A stretch of 39,632 nucleotides of DNA, from positions 1-39,632 of the IMG/VR virus record IMGVR_UViG_3300028829_003722, one strand, 5' to 3'. The translations under genes and the position numbers were made by a program. The stretch is from a virus. The notes under the pieces are model-generated. The model was not told the origin of the DNA, ran no database searches, and was given only the letters and a program-made list of their open reading frames with translations. Below are positions 24,601 through 32,589 of the stretch, in pieces; within the stretch, counting starts at the first letter, position 1, and each line of letters opens with the position of its first letter.

Positions 24601-26825
24601 GTATGGGATTATGCGGTACTGCAATGTTCAACCATTATGGTTCGATTACGGAAACGCCTGGCTTCGATGAAATTGTCAAGAAAGACCCAGACTCACCTAC
24701 AGGGTTTTCTGTACTCAACACAGTAGTTGGTACGGAAGTTGTCAGAGAAGTAATTGGTACAACAGAAGTCAGTAGAATTCTGATAACAAAAATACGTTCA
24801 AGACTAGTGAACTTTAGGGCAAGAGGTCTCAGACCAAATACTAAATACTTCCCGTTCTTTGCACAACAAAGTGTATCTGTTTTCTGTAGAGAAGAAGCTA
24901 GTTTCAAGAGTTCATCGACGAACATTGAGATGGAGAAAAATCAGAAACCATCTCCAACAGCTGTTCACCCATCAGGTTCCACAGACCTAATAACAGATGA
25001 AGACGGAGAAATCCTCGGTTCATTCTTTATTCCTAATAACGATGCCACAAGTTTCGAAACGGGTGAAGTAGAATTTGCATTACTTGATATCAGTAATTAT
25101 GATATCGAAAACTCTACAAGTCTTGCGAGAATAAACTATATCGCTTCAGGTACAGAATTACATGTTGAAAATACAGTCAAGGAAACAAGGGTTGAACAAG
25201 TAAGAGAAGTGGTATTCAATGAGTTTATTCAGGTTCAAGGTCAAGACCCCCTTGCACAAACTTTCCGTGTAACGGATGCATCAGGTATGTTCCTTACAAA
25301 GATAGATTTGTTCTTCAAAACTAGAGATAATGACAATATACCTGTTCAATGTCAAATACGTCCTGTTGTGAATGGTGTTCCTTCATCAACAATCATTATG
25401 GGTAAAGGTATTCAGTTTGTGAAAAGAGACTCAGTTGCATTACCCGCAGGACAAACTGCCGCACAGGTTCTTGCCGCTCCAACAACTTTTGAGTTTGATG
25501 AACCAATATTCTTACAACCCGACACAGAGTTTGCGATTGTTCTTATTGCGGAAACTACAGGATACGAAGCGTATGTTGCAGAAACATATGAATTCGAACT
25601 TGGTTCTACTGCGAAGAAAGTAAACAAACAACCTGCCATGGGTTCACTCTTCAAGTCACAGAATGGTACTACTTGGTCACCAGACCAAACAAGAGACCTA
25701 ATGTTTATACTCTACAAGGCAGAATTTGATACTGCGGGTGGATATGCGGTATTCGAAAATGGTTCAATTCAACCAGAACCACTCATCGCAAACTCAATGT
25801 TCATGAGTTCAGGTGACGCAACAGTATCAGTACTTATGCCTCATCACGGATTTGACTCAGGGGACAAGGTTGTTATCACAGGATTAGATTCCGCAACTAA
25901 GTATAACGGAGTTGACGGTGCAGATATCATGGGTGCAAAACTTATCACTAACTTTGATGAGATGGGTATCCAGTTTGAGGCAGACAGTGTCGCCTCCAGT
26001 GGCGGTAGATTTGGTGGGACTTCAGTGATTGCAGATAAACAAATTCAATTCGATGGATTTATTCCTGCAATAACTACACTCGTTCCAGAGAAGACCAACA
26101 TCAAAACAAGTGCATTGTTCACCACGGGTACATCACTCGCAAATAAAACAGGGGAACAAGTAAGGTATCAAAAATCTGCAATAACAGACCTAACTGCATA
26201 TAAGACCGATATCAGAATAAGAAACGAGAACTTCTTTGATGCTCCTCAACTTGTTGCAACAGATTCGAACGAAACACTAAACATAGGTGCGGGTGAGAAA
26301 TCTGTTACATTCAAATTTGATATGACTACAACACGTAAGAATGTATCACCAATCATAGACGCAGCAAGAGCATCTTTGACTACACTACATAATGTTTGTG
26401 ACAATCAGGCATCAACTACTGCATCTGGTTTCAACGTTCCTGTTGACTACGTTGCAGAGACAAGTAGTTTTGGTGGTTCATCAATTGCAAAACACATAAC
26501 AGGAGTACAGTACTTAGAGATAAGTGCGGTTGGTCTGAAGATTGTATTATCTGCATTGAGACCCGAAGGTTCAGACTTTGACTTATACTACAGAGTTTCA
26601 AATGATGGTAAAAGTATTTATGAAACCGATTGGACACTACACGCCGCAGAACAAGTCGTTGCACCAGATGCAAAAAGTTTCCGCGAGTACAGATATCTCA
26701 TCGGTGGAGTAACGGGTACACTCGAAGCGTTTACACAGTATCAAATCAAACTTGTGATGCGTACTAATAACACTTCGCGTATTCCTAAATTCCAAGACTT
26801 ACGTGCTATCGCATTGGCGGTATAA
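21699..26825 (+). CDS. Large virion structural protein, DUF4815-type
   Basis: 1708 residues, the largest gene here. The N-terminus FHRILFNSGRALQARELTQM followed by QTIIQEEIARLGSNLFTDGA is the start of the DUF4815 baseplate/tail family common in marine myoviruses. Residues about 760-830 hold FTMSDISKLEKRVERVEEAT, LSLLELSADSLLVLDSDGR, a predicted coiled-coil joint. The rest is beta-rich with jelly-roll-like segments (RVTDASGMFLTKIDLFFKTR near 1190). Function is not proven; with gp8 before it and fibres after it, it likely forms the outer baseplate or fibre attachment, covering the role of T4 gp7/gp10, which I do not see. The stop overlaps the next start (TAATG). Confidence 0.75.
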   Translation: MPTTFTSNVFSSTYKDDYDSSDNFHRILFNSGRALQARELTQMQTIIQEEIARLGSNLFTDGASVNPGGPSITNDYPFVKLQTTPTDGPSLVGVELTGAVSTVKARVVEYVAPVGNDPATIYVRYTNTSGGSSGINPITFNSGEALTGAGVSVQTTDIPLTNPAMGFGCKVFNDAGDFFVRGHFVRANAQGIEDIVTVDDDTSLYDNQGSTPNITAPGADRYRIRMELTTQTLVDSDISAGTTTNFMYYCRIVDGRIVDQVKGTDNYNRINDLLATRTKEESGNYIAKRFRASASQNTANTKTLLNISSGVAYVNGYRADNEVAKILEVDKPRDQSAVQNNETTGIRYGQYFICNLLKGKLDISTFETVNLRSAITHGGSTIGTARVRYVEEDGALFKVYLFDIKMNSGSVLRDVKSIGTSTIKYADIELELGKAIIKESSRINMVFPLRHPRPELIADANFEVQRIVTGNTNGAGAVNIGGLGTGETYVNPTQAIVTVDSDGATITPTIAVATDGSTLNITGATASQALSVYAKVNKSVATSRQKELTSTLTFSGGVESDGTAASPTGTKFLNLHATDIHEVSVIKDGTSSGEDISARFTVDNGQRVSHYDNGRLVLNEGATVPSGDVYVEYKHFTHGAGDFFSRESYRGQLDYEDIPDFKVNDRKTVNLRDVIDLRPAVDSDGNFPTASINELPNSGDNFISDNTYYLRRTDKVVINTQGAVEAITGVSGFNSPVPPTPEDTLSLFEVENNPYGLTAKDVVIRPVEARRFTMSDISKLEKRVERVEEATSLSLLELSADSLLVLDSDGRPRSKSGFFVDNFRHRKLSDAQNPMYRAAINPAKGVLQPQQIEDNVLLRYDSDKSSNTIIRGDTVYLNYEHAVAISQTQVTGALNVNPFGVITGIGNIELSPQGDEWIDTISLPDVVIETTATETVDDPIYVDIHPFQPATTNHMNITNGTIVNYYYGMGLCGTAMFNHYGSITETPGFDEIVKKDPDSPTGFSVLNTVVGTEVVREVIGTTEVSRILITKIRSRLVNFRARGLRPNTKYFPFFAQQSVSVFCREEASFKSSSTNIEMEKNQKPSPTAVHPSGSTDLITDEDGEILGSFFIPNNDATSFETGEVEFALLDISNYDIENSTSLARINYIASGTELHVENTVKETRVEQVREVVFNEFIQVQGQDPLAQTFRVTDASGMFLTKIDLFFKTRDNDNIPVQCQIRPVVNGVPSSTIIMGKGIQFVKRDSVALPAGQTAAQVLAAPTTFEFDEPIFLQPDTEFAIVLIAETTGYEAYVAETYEFELGSTAKKVNKQPAMGSLFKSQNGTTWSPDQTRDLMFILYKAEFDTAGGYAVFENGSIQPEPLIANSMFMSSGDATVSVLMPHHGFDSGDKVVITGLDSATKYNGVDGADIMGAKLITNFDEMGIQFEADSVASSGGRFGGTSVIADKQIQFDGFIPAITTLVPEKTNIKTSALFTTGTSLANKTGEQVRYQKSAITDLTAYKTDIRIRNENFFDAPQLVATDSNETLNIGAGEKSVTFKFDMTTTRKNVSPIIDAARASLTTLHNVCDNQASTTASGFNVPVDYVAETSSFGGSSIAKHITGVQYLEISAVGLKIVLSALRPEGSDFDLYYRVSNDGKSIYETDWTLHAAEQVVAPDAKSFREYRYLIGGVTGTLEAFTQYQIKLVMRTNNTSRIPKFQDLRAIALAV

Positions 26826-27034
26826 TGAAGTCTAAGTACATTATGGTAAAAAATAGTGACGGTCTTGCACGTGACAGAAGAACTGGCGGGATAGTTAATA
26901 TAAATAGAAGTGAGATAGACCTCGCGCGGGCAAGGAAAGAAAGTAAGAATAAAAAAGAAAGGGAGTTCGAACAACTCAAGACTGATGTCTCTGAAATGAA
27001 AGAACTCTTAAACACTATAATAGAGAAACTATAA
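26825..27034 (+). CDS. Small conserved coiled-coil protein
   Basis: 69 residues between two TAATG overlaps, so it is certainly within the operon. The N-terminal half, YIMVKNSDGLARDRRTGGIV then NINRSEIDLARARKE, is followed by a Lys/Glu-rich helix with a heptad pattern (REFEQLKTDVSEMKELLNTI). The form is familiar from marine T4-like genomes between the large structural protein and fibres, but its function is unknown to me. A late box lies inside it at 26899. Confidence 0.8.
   Translation: MKSKYIMVKNSDGLARDRRTGGIVNINRSEIDLARARKESKNKKEREFEQLKTDVSEMKELLNTIIEKL
26899..26906 (+). promoter_or_regulatory. Intragenic T4-type late box ahead of the fibre genes
   Basis: Exact TATAAATA inside the 69-codon gene, where it encodes Ile-Asn-Arg of NINRSE. 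Predicted start near 26912 would transcribe the fibre genes from 27034 without the large structural gene. Confidence 0.45.
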
Positions 27035-28335
27035 TGGGAACTACACCAACACAATTTGTGATTACAGATACCTTCTCTCAGCTGGTAACTGACTTCAATA
27101 CCGTCGCGCTTGATATTGGTGCGACAGGTAGATTGACGACAAATCAAGACTCAGACCTTACCTCTGCAATAAATGAATTGGAAGTTGGGATAAGAGGAAC
27201 TTCAAACAATCTAGTTGCAACTGACCTAACGACAACTGCAAACGATTTAGTCGCCGCAATAAACGAAATAGAAGGTGTCTTCGATGCATCTGCATTCGGA
27301 ATTAGTGCCGCTGCAAACAACTTCGATGTTGTATCAGGTACATTCAGTGTCGATGCGGGAGGCGCAATCACTCTTGACGCAACAGGGGACGTGGTACTCA
27401 AAGATGCGGGAGTTGTTTTCTCAACCCTTGAGAACAGTAGTGGTAACCTAATTCTAAAATCTGGTACAACTACTGCACTGACATTCACGGGTGCGAATAT
27501 AGTATCTGCAGGAACGTTCGAGACAGGTGGTACAACTACTGTAGGTGGCGAACTTATATTGGGTAACGAAACAATAACTAGAACTGGGGACTTGACAGTT
27601 GACGTTTCTGGTGATATAAAACTCAATGCAGATGGCGCAGATGTATTACTACAAGATGCAAGTGCGACATACGGTGGTTTCACAAACTCTTCAGGTGACT
27701 TGATTATCAAATCAGGAACCTCTACCTTATTGACAGGTTCAGGAGAAAATGGTACATTCAATAATAACCTCACTGTAGAAAACAATCTAACAGTTACAGG
27801 TCAGACAGACCTCAATGGTCATATCAATCTAGGTGATTCAACTGAAGACACCGTTTCTGTTGTTGGTCATATTGATACAAACCTCATTCCCTCAACAGAT
27901 GGAACACGTAATTTAGGTAGTGCATCACTGGAATGGAATGATGCATTCTTTGATGGAACAGTAACTACAGATGCCTTGGTATCTCCGACTGCAGACCTCG
28001 GTAACTTTGATATCACTTCAGATACTATTACAAATCCAAATGCCACAACACTAGACCTCGGTGGAGACCTAGAAATAAATGTTGATGGTGGGGATATTGT
28101 TCTCAAAGATGATACCGCAACATTCGGTGGTCTTACAAACACTTCTGGTAATCTTATTATCAAATCAGGTACAACTACTGCGATGACATTTAGTGGTGCA
28201 AATGTTACTATGAGTGGTACGATTACACCTAGTATTAGTCTTACTACGACTGCAACTACACTTGCAGCTGCAGTCAATGAAAATAAAAGTAAAATTCCTG
28301 CCATATATAATGCCGCAGGGACACAACTCAATTAG
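27034..28335 (+). CDS. Tail-fibre-like protein with Gly/Thr beta repeats
   Basis: 433 residues. The N-terminus TQFVITDTFSQLVTDFNTVA with two copies of DLTSAINELE/DLVAAINEIE is an attachment segment shared by many marine fibres. The body has three copies of a beta-helix-like unit (SSGNLILKSGTTTALTFTG near 130, SSGDLIIKSGTSTLLTGSG near 217, TSGNLIIKSGTTTAMTFSG near 370). It ends AIYNAAGTQLN; the long fibre at 32968 ends with the same motif. No enzyme motif is seen. Likely a trimeric fibre shaft or adaptor. It begins within the preceding stop (TAATG). Confidence 0.75.
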   Translation: MGTTPTQFVITDTFSQLVTDFNTVALDIGATGRLTTNQDSDLTSAINELEVGIRGTSNNLVATDLTTTANDLVAAINEIEGVFDASAFGISAAANNFDVVSGTFSVDAGGAITLDATGDVVLKDAGVVFSTLENSSGNLILKSGTTTALTFTGANIVSAGTFETGGTTTVGGELILGNETITRTGDLTVDVSGDIKLNADGADVLLQDASATYGGFTNSSGDLIIKSGTSTLLTGSGENGTFNNNLTVENNLTVTGQTDLNGHINLGDSTEDTVSVVGHIDTNLIPSTDGTRNLGSASLEWNDAFFDGTVTTDALVSPTADLGNFDITSDTITNPNATTLDLGGDLEINVDGGDIVLKDDTATFGGLTNTSGNLIIKSGTTTAMTFSGANVTMSGTITPSISLTTTATTLAAAVNENKSKIPAIYNAAGTQLN

Positions 28336-28344
28336 GTATAAAAC

Positions 28345-30585
28345 ATGACCGTTCGTTTACCACTAAGACTACAAGATACTTCAGACTTTCAGGAGATGAG
28401 TTCTACTGACGAGAACTTTCTTGCATATCATACAGGTCTTGCGTTTGCACAATACGATAGTGCAGATATAGGTGCGATTGGATTTCTAAACTCAGGTTCA
28501 AGTACCGACAGACTTATTGGTAGTATCGCAAACACTGCATACGATAGTGCAGTCGGTACAGGAGGAGGTAGTTCTCTTCTTAGTATCACAACAACAACGA
28601 CTAATCTGTATCAACAAAAGGGTGCAGTGGGTAGTTCACATGATAGTGACTATCGTCTTCCATTATTTACGATGGATTCAAGTAGTCAGATTACCATAAA
28701 AGAATTTCAGGACTCCGATACACAGGCACTCGGTAGTAGACTTGCGTCTCGTATATTTTTATCAGATTATCCAGGCACATACAAATTAGGTTCATCTGCG
28801 CCTGACGGTACTTACTCAGTTGCCCTTGCAAACGTCATGACCGATACACGTACAGGTGATTCTGCGGGTGACCCTAACGTGGTATACAATATATATCAAA
28901 AGAAGTCAATGTCTGCACCTTCTACTGCAATACCTTTCTCAATCAAAAGGTCGAGTGGCGGTAGTGGAACATATCAGGGTGTTCAACTCATGTCCGATAG
29001 ACAGATTGGTGAGTCAGGTAAGGTCTTTGTTCAAAGACATTTTGAGAATGCGTATGATAGTGCTGATGCATCTACTGTAGGTTCATACTTACTATTATCT
29101 GCAACTGCGGGTAATCCGAATGGAAATGGATATGCGGGTACATGGGCCGCAAAAGGTACTGCAACAGATAGAAGACACGACACAGCGGATGCAAACTATA
29201 CAAGGACAAGGGCAAGTACATTCACTCAAGATTTTGGTAACACATTTACTTCAGACTTCACACGTACTAGGTCAAGTAACTATTCCAGACAATCTACAAC
29301 ATCATTCACGGGTGTGTCAAGTACTGCGACGTTTACTATCACGAGGTCAAGTGCATTCTCTACAGGTTTTGTGGGTAACTTCACACAGGCTTTTGTGGGT
29401 AATTACTCAGGAAACTATCTAAGAACATCTACTAAGTTATCCACATATACGAGTGGAGGTAACGATTTCGCACGTGTAATCAGTTATCTTGGAGACTTCA
29501 CAGGAAACTCTACAATAACTTCGACAGGTAATTTCACTCGTGTGTCAGTACAAAACTTTGCGCAGAACTTTACAGGTAACTTTGTGCCTACTTTTACTGG
29601 TAACTTTGCGAATACATTCACCCAAGATTTTACTTCTACCTCTACAAGAACATCTACCAATAACTTTACAGGAAACTTTGTGGGGGACTTCCTTGGTAAC
29701 TATACTAGAACATCAACAAGAACTTCTACAACAACATTCACAGGTAACTATGCCCAAACTTTCACGGGTAACTTCACGACTGCCTTTGGTGGTAACTTCA
29801 CAGGTAACTTTACAAGAACATCTACCAATGACTTTACACAATCGTTTACAGGAAACTTTGGTGGTAACTTCACGGGTAACTTTACGGGTAACTTCGGTCA
29901 AACGTTTACTCGTGAAAGTGTATTTGTGTCTACTGTTTACGGTGGTTTCTTTATTCCAACTACATACGTCGGTGACTACTTGGGTAACTTCGTAACTCAA
30001 TCCACAAGAACGTCTACCGCTGATTTTACAAGCACAAGTACAAGTGGGTTCACAGGTAACTTCTTAGGTAACTTTACAGGTAACTTTGCACAGGCATTTA
30101 CAAGAACATCAACAGGTAACTTTACAAACAACTTCGTGGGTAACTTTGCGGGTGAATACATCAGTGAATACTTAGGTAACTTTGCAGGAGAATTTACATC
30201 AACTTCAACAAACGACTTTACCACTGCGTTTACAGGAAACTTCGGTGGTAACTTCTTAGGTAACTATACAGGTAACTTTGCAAATACATTTACAAGAACA
30301 AGTTCAGGTACTGCTTCCACAAGAACATCTACAGGAAACTTCGCAGGGGCGACAGACTTCTCTAGTGACTATGCGGGTAACTATACAGGTAACTATTCAC
30401 GTGCATTCCTAAATCAATATGTAGGAACCTTCACTAGAAACTTTGCGGGTAACTATACTGGTAACTTTGCGAATGCGTTCACAGGTAACTTTGGTACTAA
30501 CTTTGTCGGTAATTACGCAGGAGAAACCATACAGTCCACGTCTTCTACTATTGAGACATACACACTTTATGTGAGGACTGCATAA
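28345..30585 (+). CDS. Fibre protein built from an aromatic tetrapeptide repeat
   Basis: 746 residues. Residues 1-280 are a non-repetitive head (LPLRLQDTSDFQEMSSTDEN, then an Asp/Ser-rich region and ISRIFLSDYPGTYKLGSS-like beta segments). From about residue 283 to 730 an aromatic residue recurs every fourth position (FTGN, NYTG, NFAG) with interspersed RTST units; the run is broken once by VYGGFFIPTTYVGDY near residue 532. The C-terminus ETIQSTSSTIETYTLYVRTA is a short cap. Similar FTGN/RTST repeats occur in marine phage fibres as far as I recall, but I know no structure for them. Followed by a conserved unknown, a glycosyltransferase and an oxygenase-like protein, candidates for modifying it. 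Confidence 0.78.
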   Translation: MTVRLPLRLQDTSDFQEMSSTDENFLAYHTGLAFAQYDSADIGAIGFLNSGSSTDRLIGSIANTAYDSAVGTGGGSSLLSITTTTTNLYQQKGAVGSSHDSDYRLPLFTMDSSSQITIKEFQDSDTQALGSRLASRIFLSDYPGTYKLGSSAPDGTYSVALANVMTDTRTGDSAGDPNVVYNIYQKKSMSAPSTAIPFSIKRSSGGSGTYQGVQLMSDRQIGESGKVFVQRHFENAYDSADASTVGSYLLLSATAGNPNGNGYAGTWAAKGTATDRRHDTADANYTRTRASTFTQDFGNTFTSDFTRTRSSNYSRQSTTSFTGVSSTATFTITRSSAFSTGFVGNFTQAFVGNYSGNYLRTSTKLSTYTSGGNDFARVISYLGDFTGNSTITSTGNFTRVSVQNFAQNFTGNFVPTFTGNFANTFTQDFTSTSTRTSTNNFTGNFVGDFLGNYTRTSTRTSTTTFTGNYAQTFTGNFTTAFGGNFTGNFTRTSTNDFTQSFTGNFGGNFTGNFTGNFGQTFTRESVFVSTVYGGFFIPTTYVGDYLGNFVTQSTRTSTADFTSTSTSGFTGNFLGNFTGNFAQAFTRTSTGNFTNNFVGNFAGEYISEYLGNFAGEFTSTSTNDFTTAFTGNFGGNFLGNYTGNFANTFTRTSSGTASTRTSTGNFAGATDFSSDYAGNYTGNYSRAFLNQYVGTFTRNFAGNYTGNFANAFTGNFGTNFVGNYAGETIQSTSSTIETYTLYVRTA
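29200..30530 (+). repeat. FTGN/RTST tetrapeptide-coding repeat tract
   Basis: About 440 codons in which the register is four residues: units [GN][FY]-x-x, dominated by GNFT, GNYT, GNFG, and RTST. At DNA level units of the type ggtaacttt aca recur in phase every 12 nt with synonymous variation (ggtaac/ggaaac, ttt/ttc). Confidence 0.85.
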
Positions 30586-30624
30586 AAATCATATAGATAT
30601 AAGTGAAACATTAGAGGATTTGTA

Positions 30625-31053
30625 ATGGCAAGAAAATGGTTAGATAACGCCTTCTGGGAAAACGGAAGTAAAAAATTACTGAACTGTATCAGTGAGACTA
30701 AAGACGAACGAGGAAGAATTGTTCGTAAGGTCATGAAAGTCAAAGACAGTAATGATATGTATAAGGAGTGCGTAGAGGCACTAGGTGAAAAACTCATTGA
30801 TGAAAATACCGAAAAACGTATGGTCAGAAAAGAGAATGAAGCAGAGATTGAGAAACAAAAACATCTAGAGAAACAACGTGCAAAGAAACTTGAACAGTTG
30901 TTTGAATACAAACTCGAAACTTTTGAGATACCCGAAATAAAATCCTCCACAAATCGCCCATTGAAATCTAAACTTCGTAGGTCAAAGTCCATACCAGAAG
31001 TAAATCTATATGCAATGATGATAGTGAAAGAAGGTTTAGAAAATGGAACCTAG
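30625..31053 (+). CDS. Conserved hypothetical basic coiled-coil protein
   Basis: 142 residues, AGAGGA before ATG. Starts with ARKWLDNAFWENGSKKLLNC, continues with a Lys/Glu-rich helix (about 75-105), and ends with NRPLKSKLRRSKSIPEVNLY then AMMIVKEGLE. I recognise this as a recurrent gene of marine T4-like phages near the fibres, of unknown function. Highly charged, no signal peptide. Its stop lies 8 nt inside the glycosyltransferase gene, so the two are co-translated. Confidence 0.75.
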   Translation: MARKWLDNAFWENGSKKLLNCISETKDERGRIVRKVMKVKDSNDMYKECVEALGEKLIDENTEKRMVRKENEAEIEKQKHLEKQRAKKLEQLFEYKLETFEIPEIKSSTNRPLKSKLRRSKSIPEVNLYAMMIVKEGLENGT

Positions 31054-31795
31054 TAAAGGGTTCGTTGTTGTTGCGTCAAAGAGGTCTAACTTTTATCTTT
31101 ATGCCATAAACCTAATGGAGACCGTCAAGGATTATTATCCAGAGGCGCACATAACATTCGTAACAGAAAAACATTTTCTTGATGGACGCGAAGACATCGC
31201 AGACAATATTATATTGTGTGATGACCACTATCGTGCAAAGTTATGGGGTATGGCACAAACGCCCTATGATATCACAATGTATATTGATGCCGATATGGAA
31301 TGTGAACACGAAGATATAATGACCGTATGGGATAATCTAGGGGATAACGATTTAGTTTTTCATGAACTCACGGAGGAGAGGTCTAAGTATTATACAGTAA
31401 GACATTTTGAACTTGATGGTGTCAGGAATAAGGGTTGGTTCAAATTGTGTGGAGGCGTATGTCTCTATAGGAGTTCTAATCCTCTTGTGATGGAATTCAT
31501 GAGAGAGTGGTTCTTTCTCTATGATGAACAACTACACAATACTTGGAAACCAGAATGTTTTACGAATGAGAAACAGTGGGATAAAGACCTAAGACATTTT
31601 GACCAGACTACATTGTGGTACATGATAAATAAAATCGACAAGTACAAAGACCTCAAGATAGGTTTCTTTGAGGATGATATCCGTTGGAACTACTTTACTC
31701 AATATCAATATGATAATCTACAATCCAAGTCAGGTAAACCTCCCATATTCAGACACTTCTCAGGGTGTCTATCAAAGGACGACGCAATAGTATGA
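31043..31795 (+). CDS. Glycosyltransferase, GT-A fold (GT8-like)
   Basis: 250 residues. GFVVVASKRSNFYLYAINLM at the N-terminus is a nucleotide-sugar binding strand-helix start; AKLWGMAQTPYDITMYIDAD with following MECEHED carries the D-x-D metal/donor motif (D-A-D near residue 91-93); later GWFKLCGGVCLYRSS and FDQTTLWYM resemble the acceptor side of glycogenin-type enzymes, and FRHFSGC is near the end. Acceptor unknown: fibre protein, DNA base or host surface glycan are possible. The ATGA overlap with the oxygenase-like gene ties the two functionally. Length is typical for a single-domain GT. Confidence 0.8.
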   Translation: MEPSKGFVVVASKRSNFYLYAINLMETVKDYYPEAHITFVTEKHFLDGREDIADNIILCDDHYRAKLWGMAQTPYDITMYIDADMECEHEDIMTVWDNLGDNDLVFHELTEERSKYYTVRHFELDGVRNKGWFKLCGGVCLYRSSNPLVMEFMREWFFLYDEQLHNTWKPECFTNEKQWDKDLRHFDQTTLWYMINKIDKYKDLKIGFFEDDIRWNYFTQYQYDNLQSKSGKPPIFRHFSGCLSKDDAIV

Positions 31796-32457
31796 AAGAC
31801 ATCCCCATAAACAATCCCGACGTATTGAAGTCGTTGAATAATTTTCTGTGGTACTTTGATAATAAAGACCTCGTAGAAAAATCCATACACCTAAGCGGTA
31901 AGGCAGATAGACGTAAATATTTTATGTCCGAAGAATATAGAAACCTAATAATGCAACAGGGGCAAAGACATGACGGATATCCAGAGACCGCTCATGCATG
32001 GACACTAAAGGCACAGTTTTTAGAAAAACAATTAAAGGATACTAAACATGCGGCAGAACTCTATAAAAAATACAATGACTATAATACGGAATTATGTTCT
32101 ATTCTTTGTACTAAGAATAACGCTCTAACAACAATGTATCCGCCTGGAGGATATATCTCATGGCATAATAATGCGAATGCATGTGCATACAATCTTATAT
32201 TCTCATGGAGTGAAACAGGTGAGGGTGAATTTAGATATGTAGATGGTGAAACTGGAGAAGAAATAACTATGAAGGATAAGAAGGGATGGCAATGTAAAGC
32301 TGCTTACTTCGGACACTATGGTGAACATGAAAGTAAAATTGTTTATCATGCCGCCGAGACCGATTGTTATAGAATAACAGTATCATATATGTTTGATAGG
32401 TCTGATATGAGTAGAGGTATTCAGGATGAAGCTATCGAAGAAATTATGTATATCTAA
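31792..32457 (+). CDS. 2OG-Fe(II) oxygenase-like protein
   Basis: 221 residues. The C-terminal half has the marine-phage 2OG-oxygenase pattern: PPGGYISWHNNANACAYNLI, FSWSETGEGEFRYVDGETGE, KGWQCKAAYFGHYGEHES and VYHAAETDCYRITVSYMF. The distal His and following Arg (H...YRIT) suit Fe and 2-oxoglutarate binding. The proximal motif is H-N-N, so the usual carboxylate of H-x-D is an Asn; I believe relatives share this. Substrate unknown. ATG 31792 in the ATGA overlap was chosen over an upstream alternative start at 31765 that lies inside the glycosyltransferase. A 132-nt non-coding gap follows. Confidence 0.72.
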   Translation: MKDIPINNPDVLKSLNNFLWYFDNKDLVEKSIHLSGKADRRKYFMSEEYRNLIMQQGQRHDGYPETAHAWTLKAQFLEKQLKDTKHAAELYKKYNDYNTELCSILCTKNNALTTMYPPGGYISWHNNANACAYNLIFSWSETGEGEFRYVDGETGEEITMKDKKGWQCKAAYFGHYGEHESKIVYHAAETDCYRITVSYMFDRSDMSRGIQDEAIEEIMYI

Positions 32458-32477
32458 CCTTCCCAAATAGTTCTTTA

Positions 32478-32506
32478 AGTATACCACATAATTACCGTTT
32501 TGTCAA
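32478..32506 (-). promoter_or_regulatory. Sigma70-like promoter pointing left, antisense to the oxygenase gene
   Basis: On the minus strand TTGACA (32506-32501) and TATACT (32483-32478) are separated by exactly 17 nt. Transcription would start near 32471 and enter the oxygenase gene antisense. No minus-strand gene follows. The flanking gap (32458-32589) has no coding frame and is otherwise AT-rich. Confidence 0.5.
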
Positions 32507-32551
32507 GCGAAAAATATATTTTATTTTCTCTAATCTGAGGTTTCAAAATCA

Positions 32552-32559
32552 TATAAATA
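32552..32559 (+). promoter_or_regulatory. T4-type late promoter for the second fibre pair
   Basis: Exact TATAAATA in the 132-nt gap; predicted start near 32565, next ATG at 32590 with GGATAAG (32580-32586) close upstream. Confidence 0.72.
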
Positions 32560-32589
32560 AAGACATAGAAAGAAATAACGGATAAGAAT

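Noticed and set aside
29540-29995. 151-codon plus-strand frame overlapping the FTGN fibre
   Set aside because: It stays open only because the 12-nt repeat lacks stops in that frame; product is a Leu/Val/Gln repeat with no start signal.
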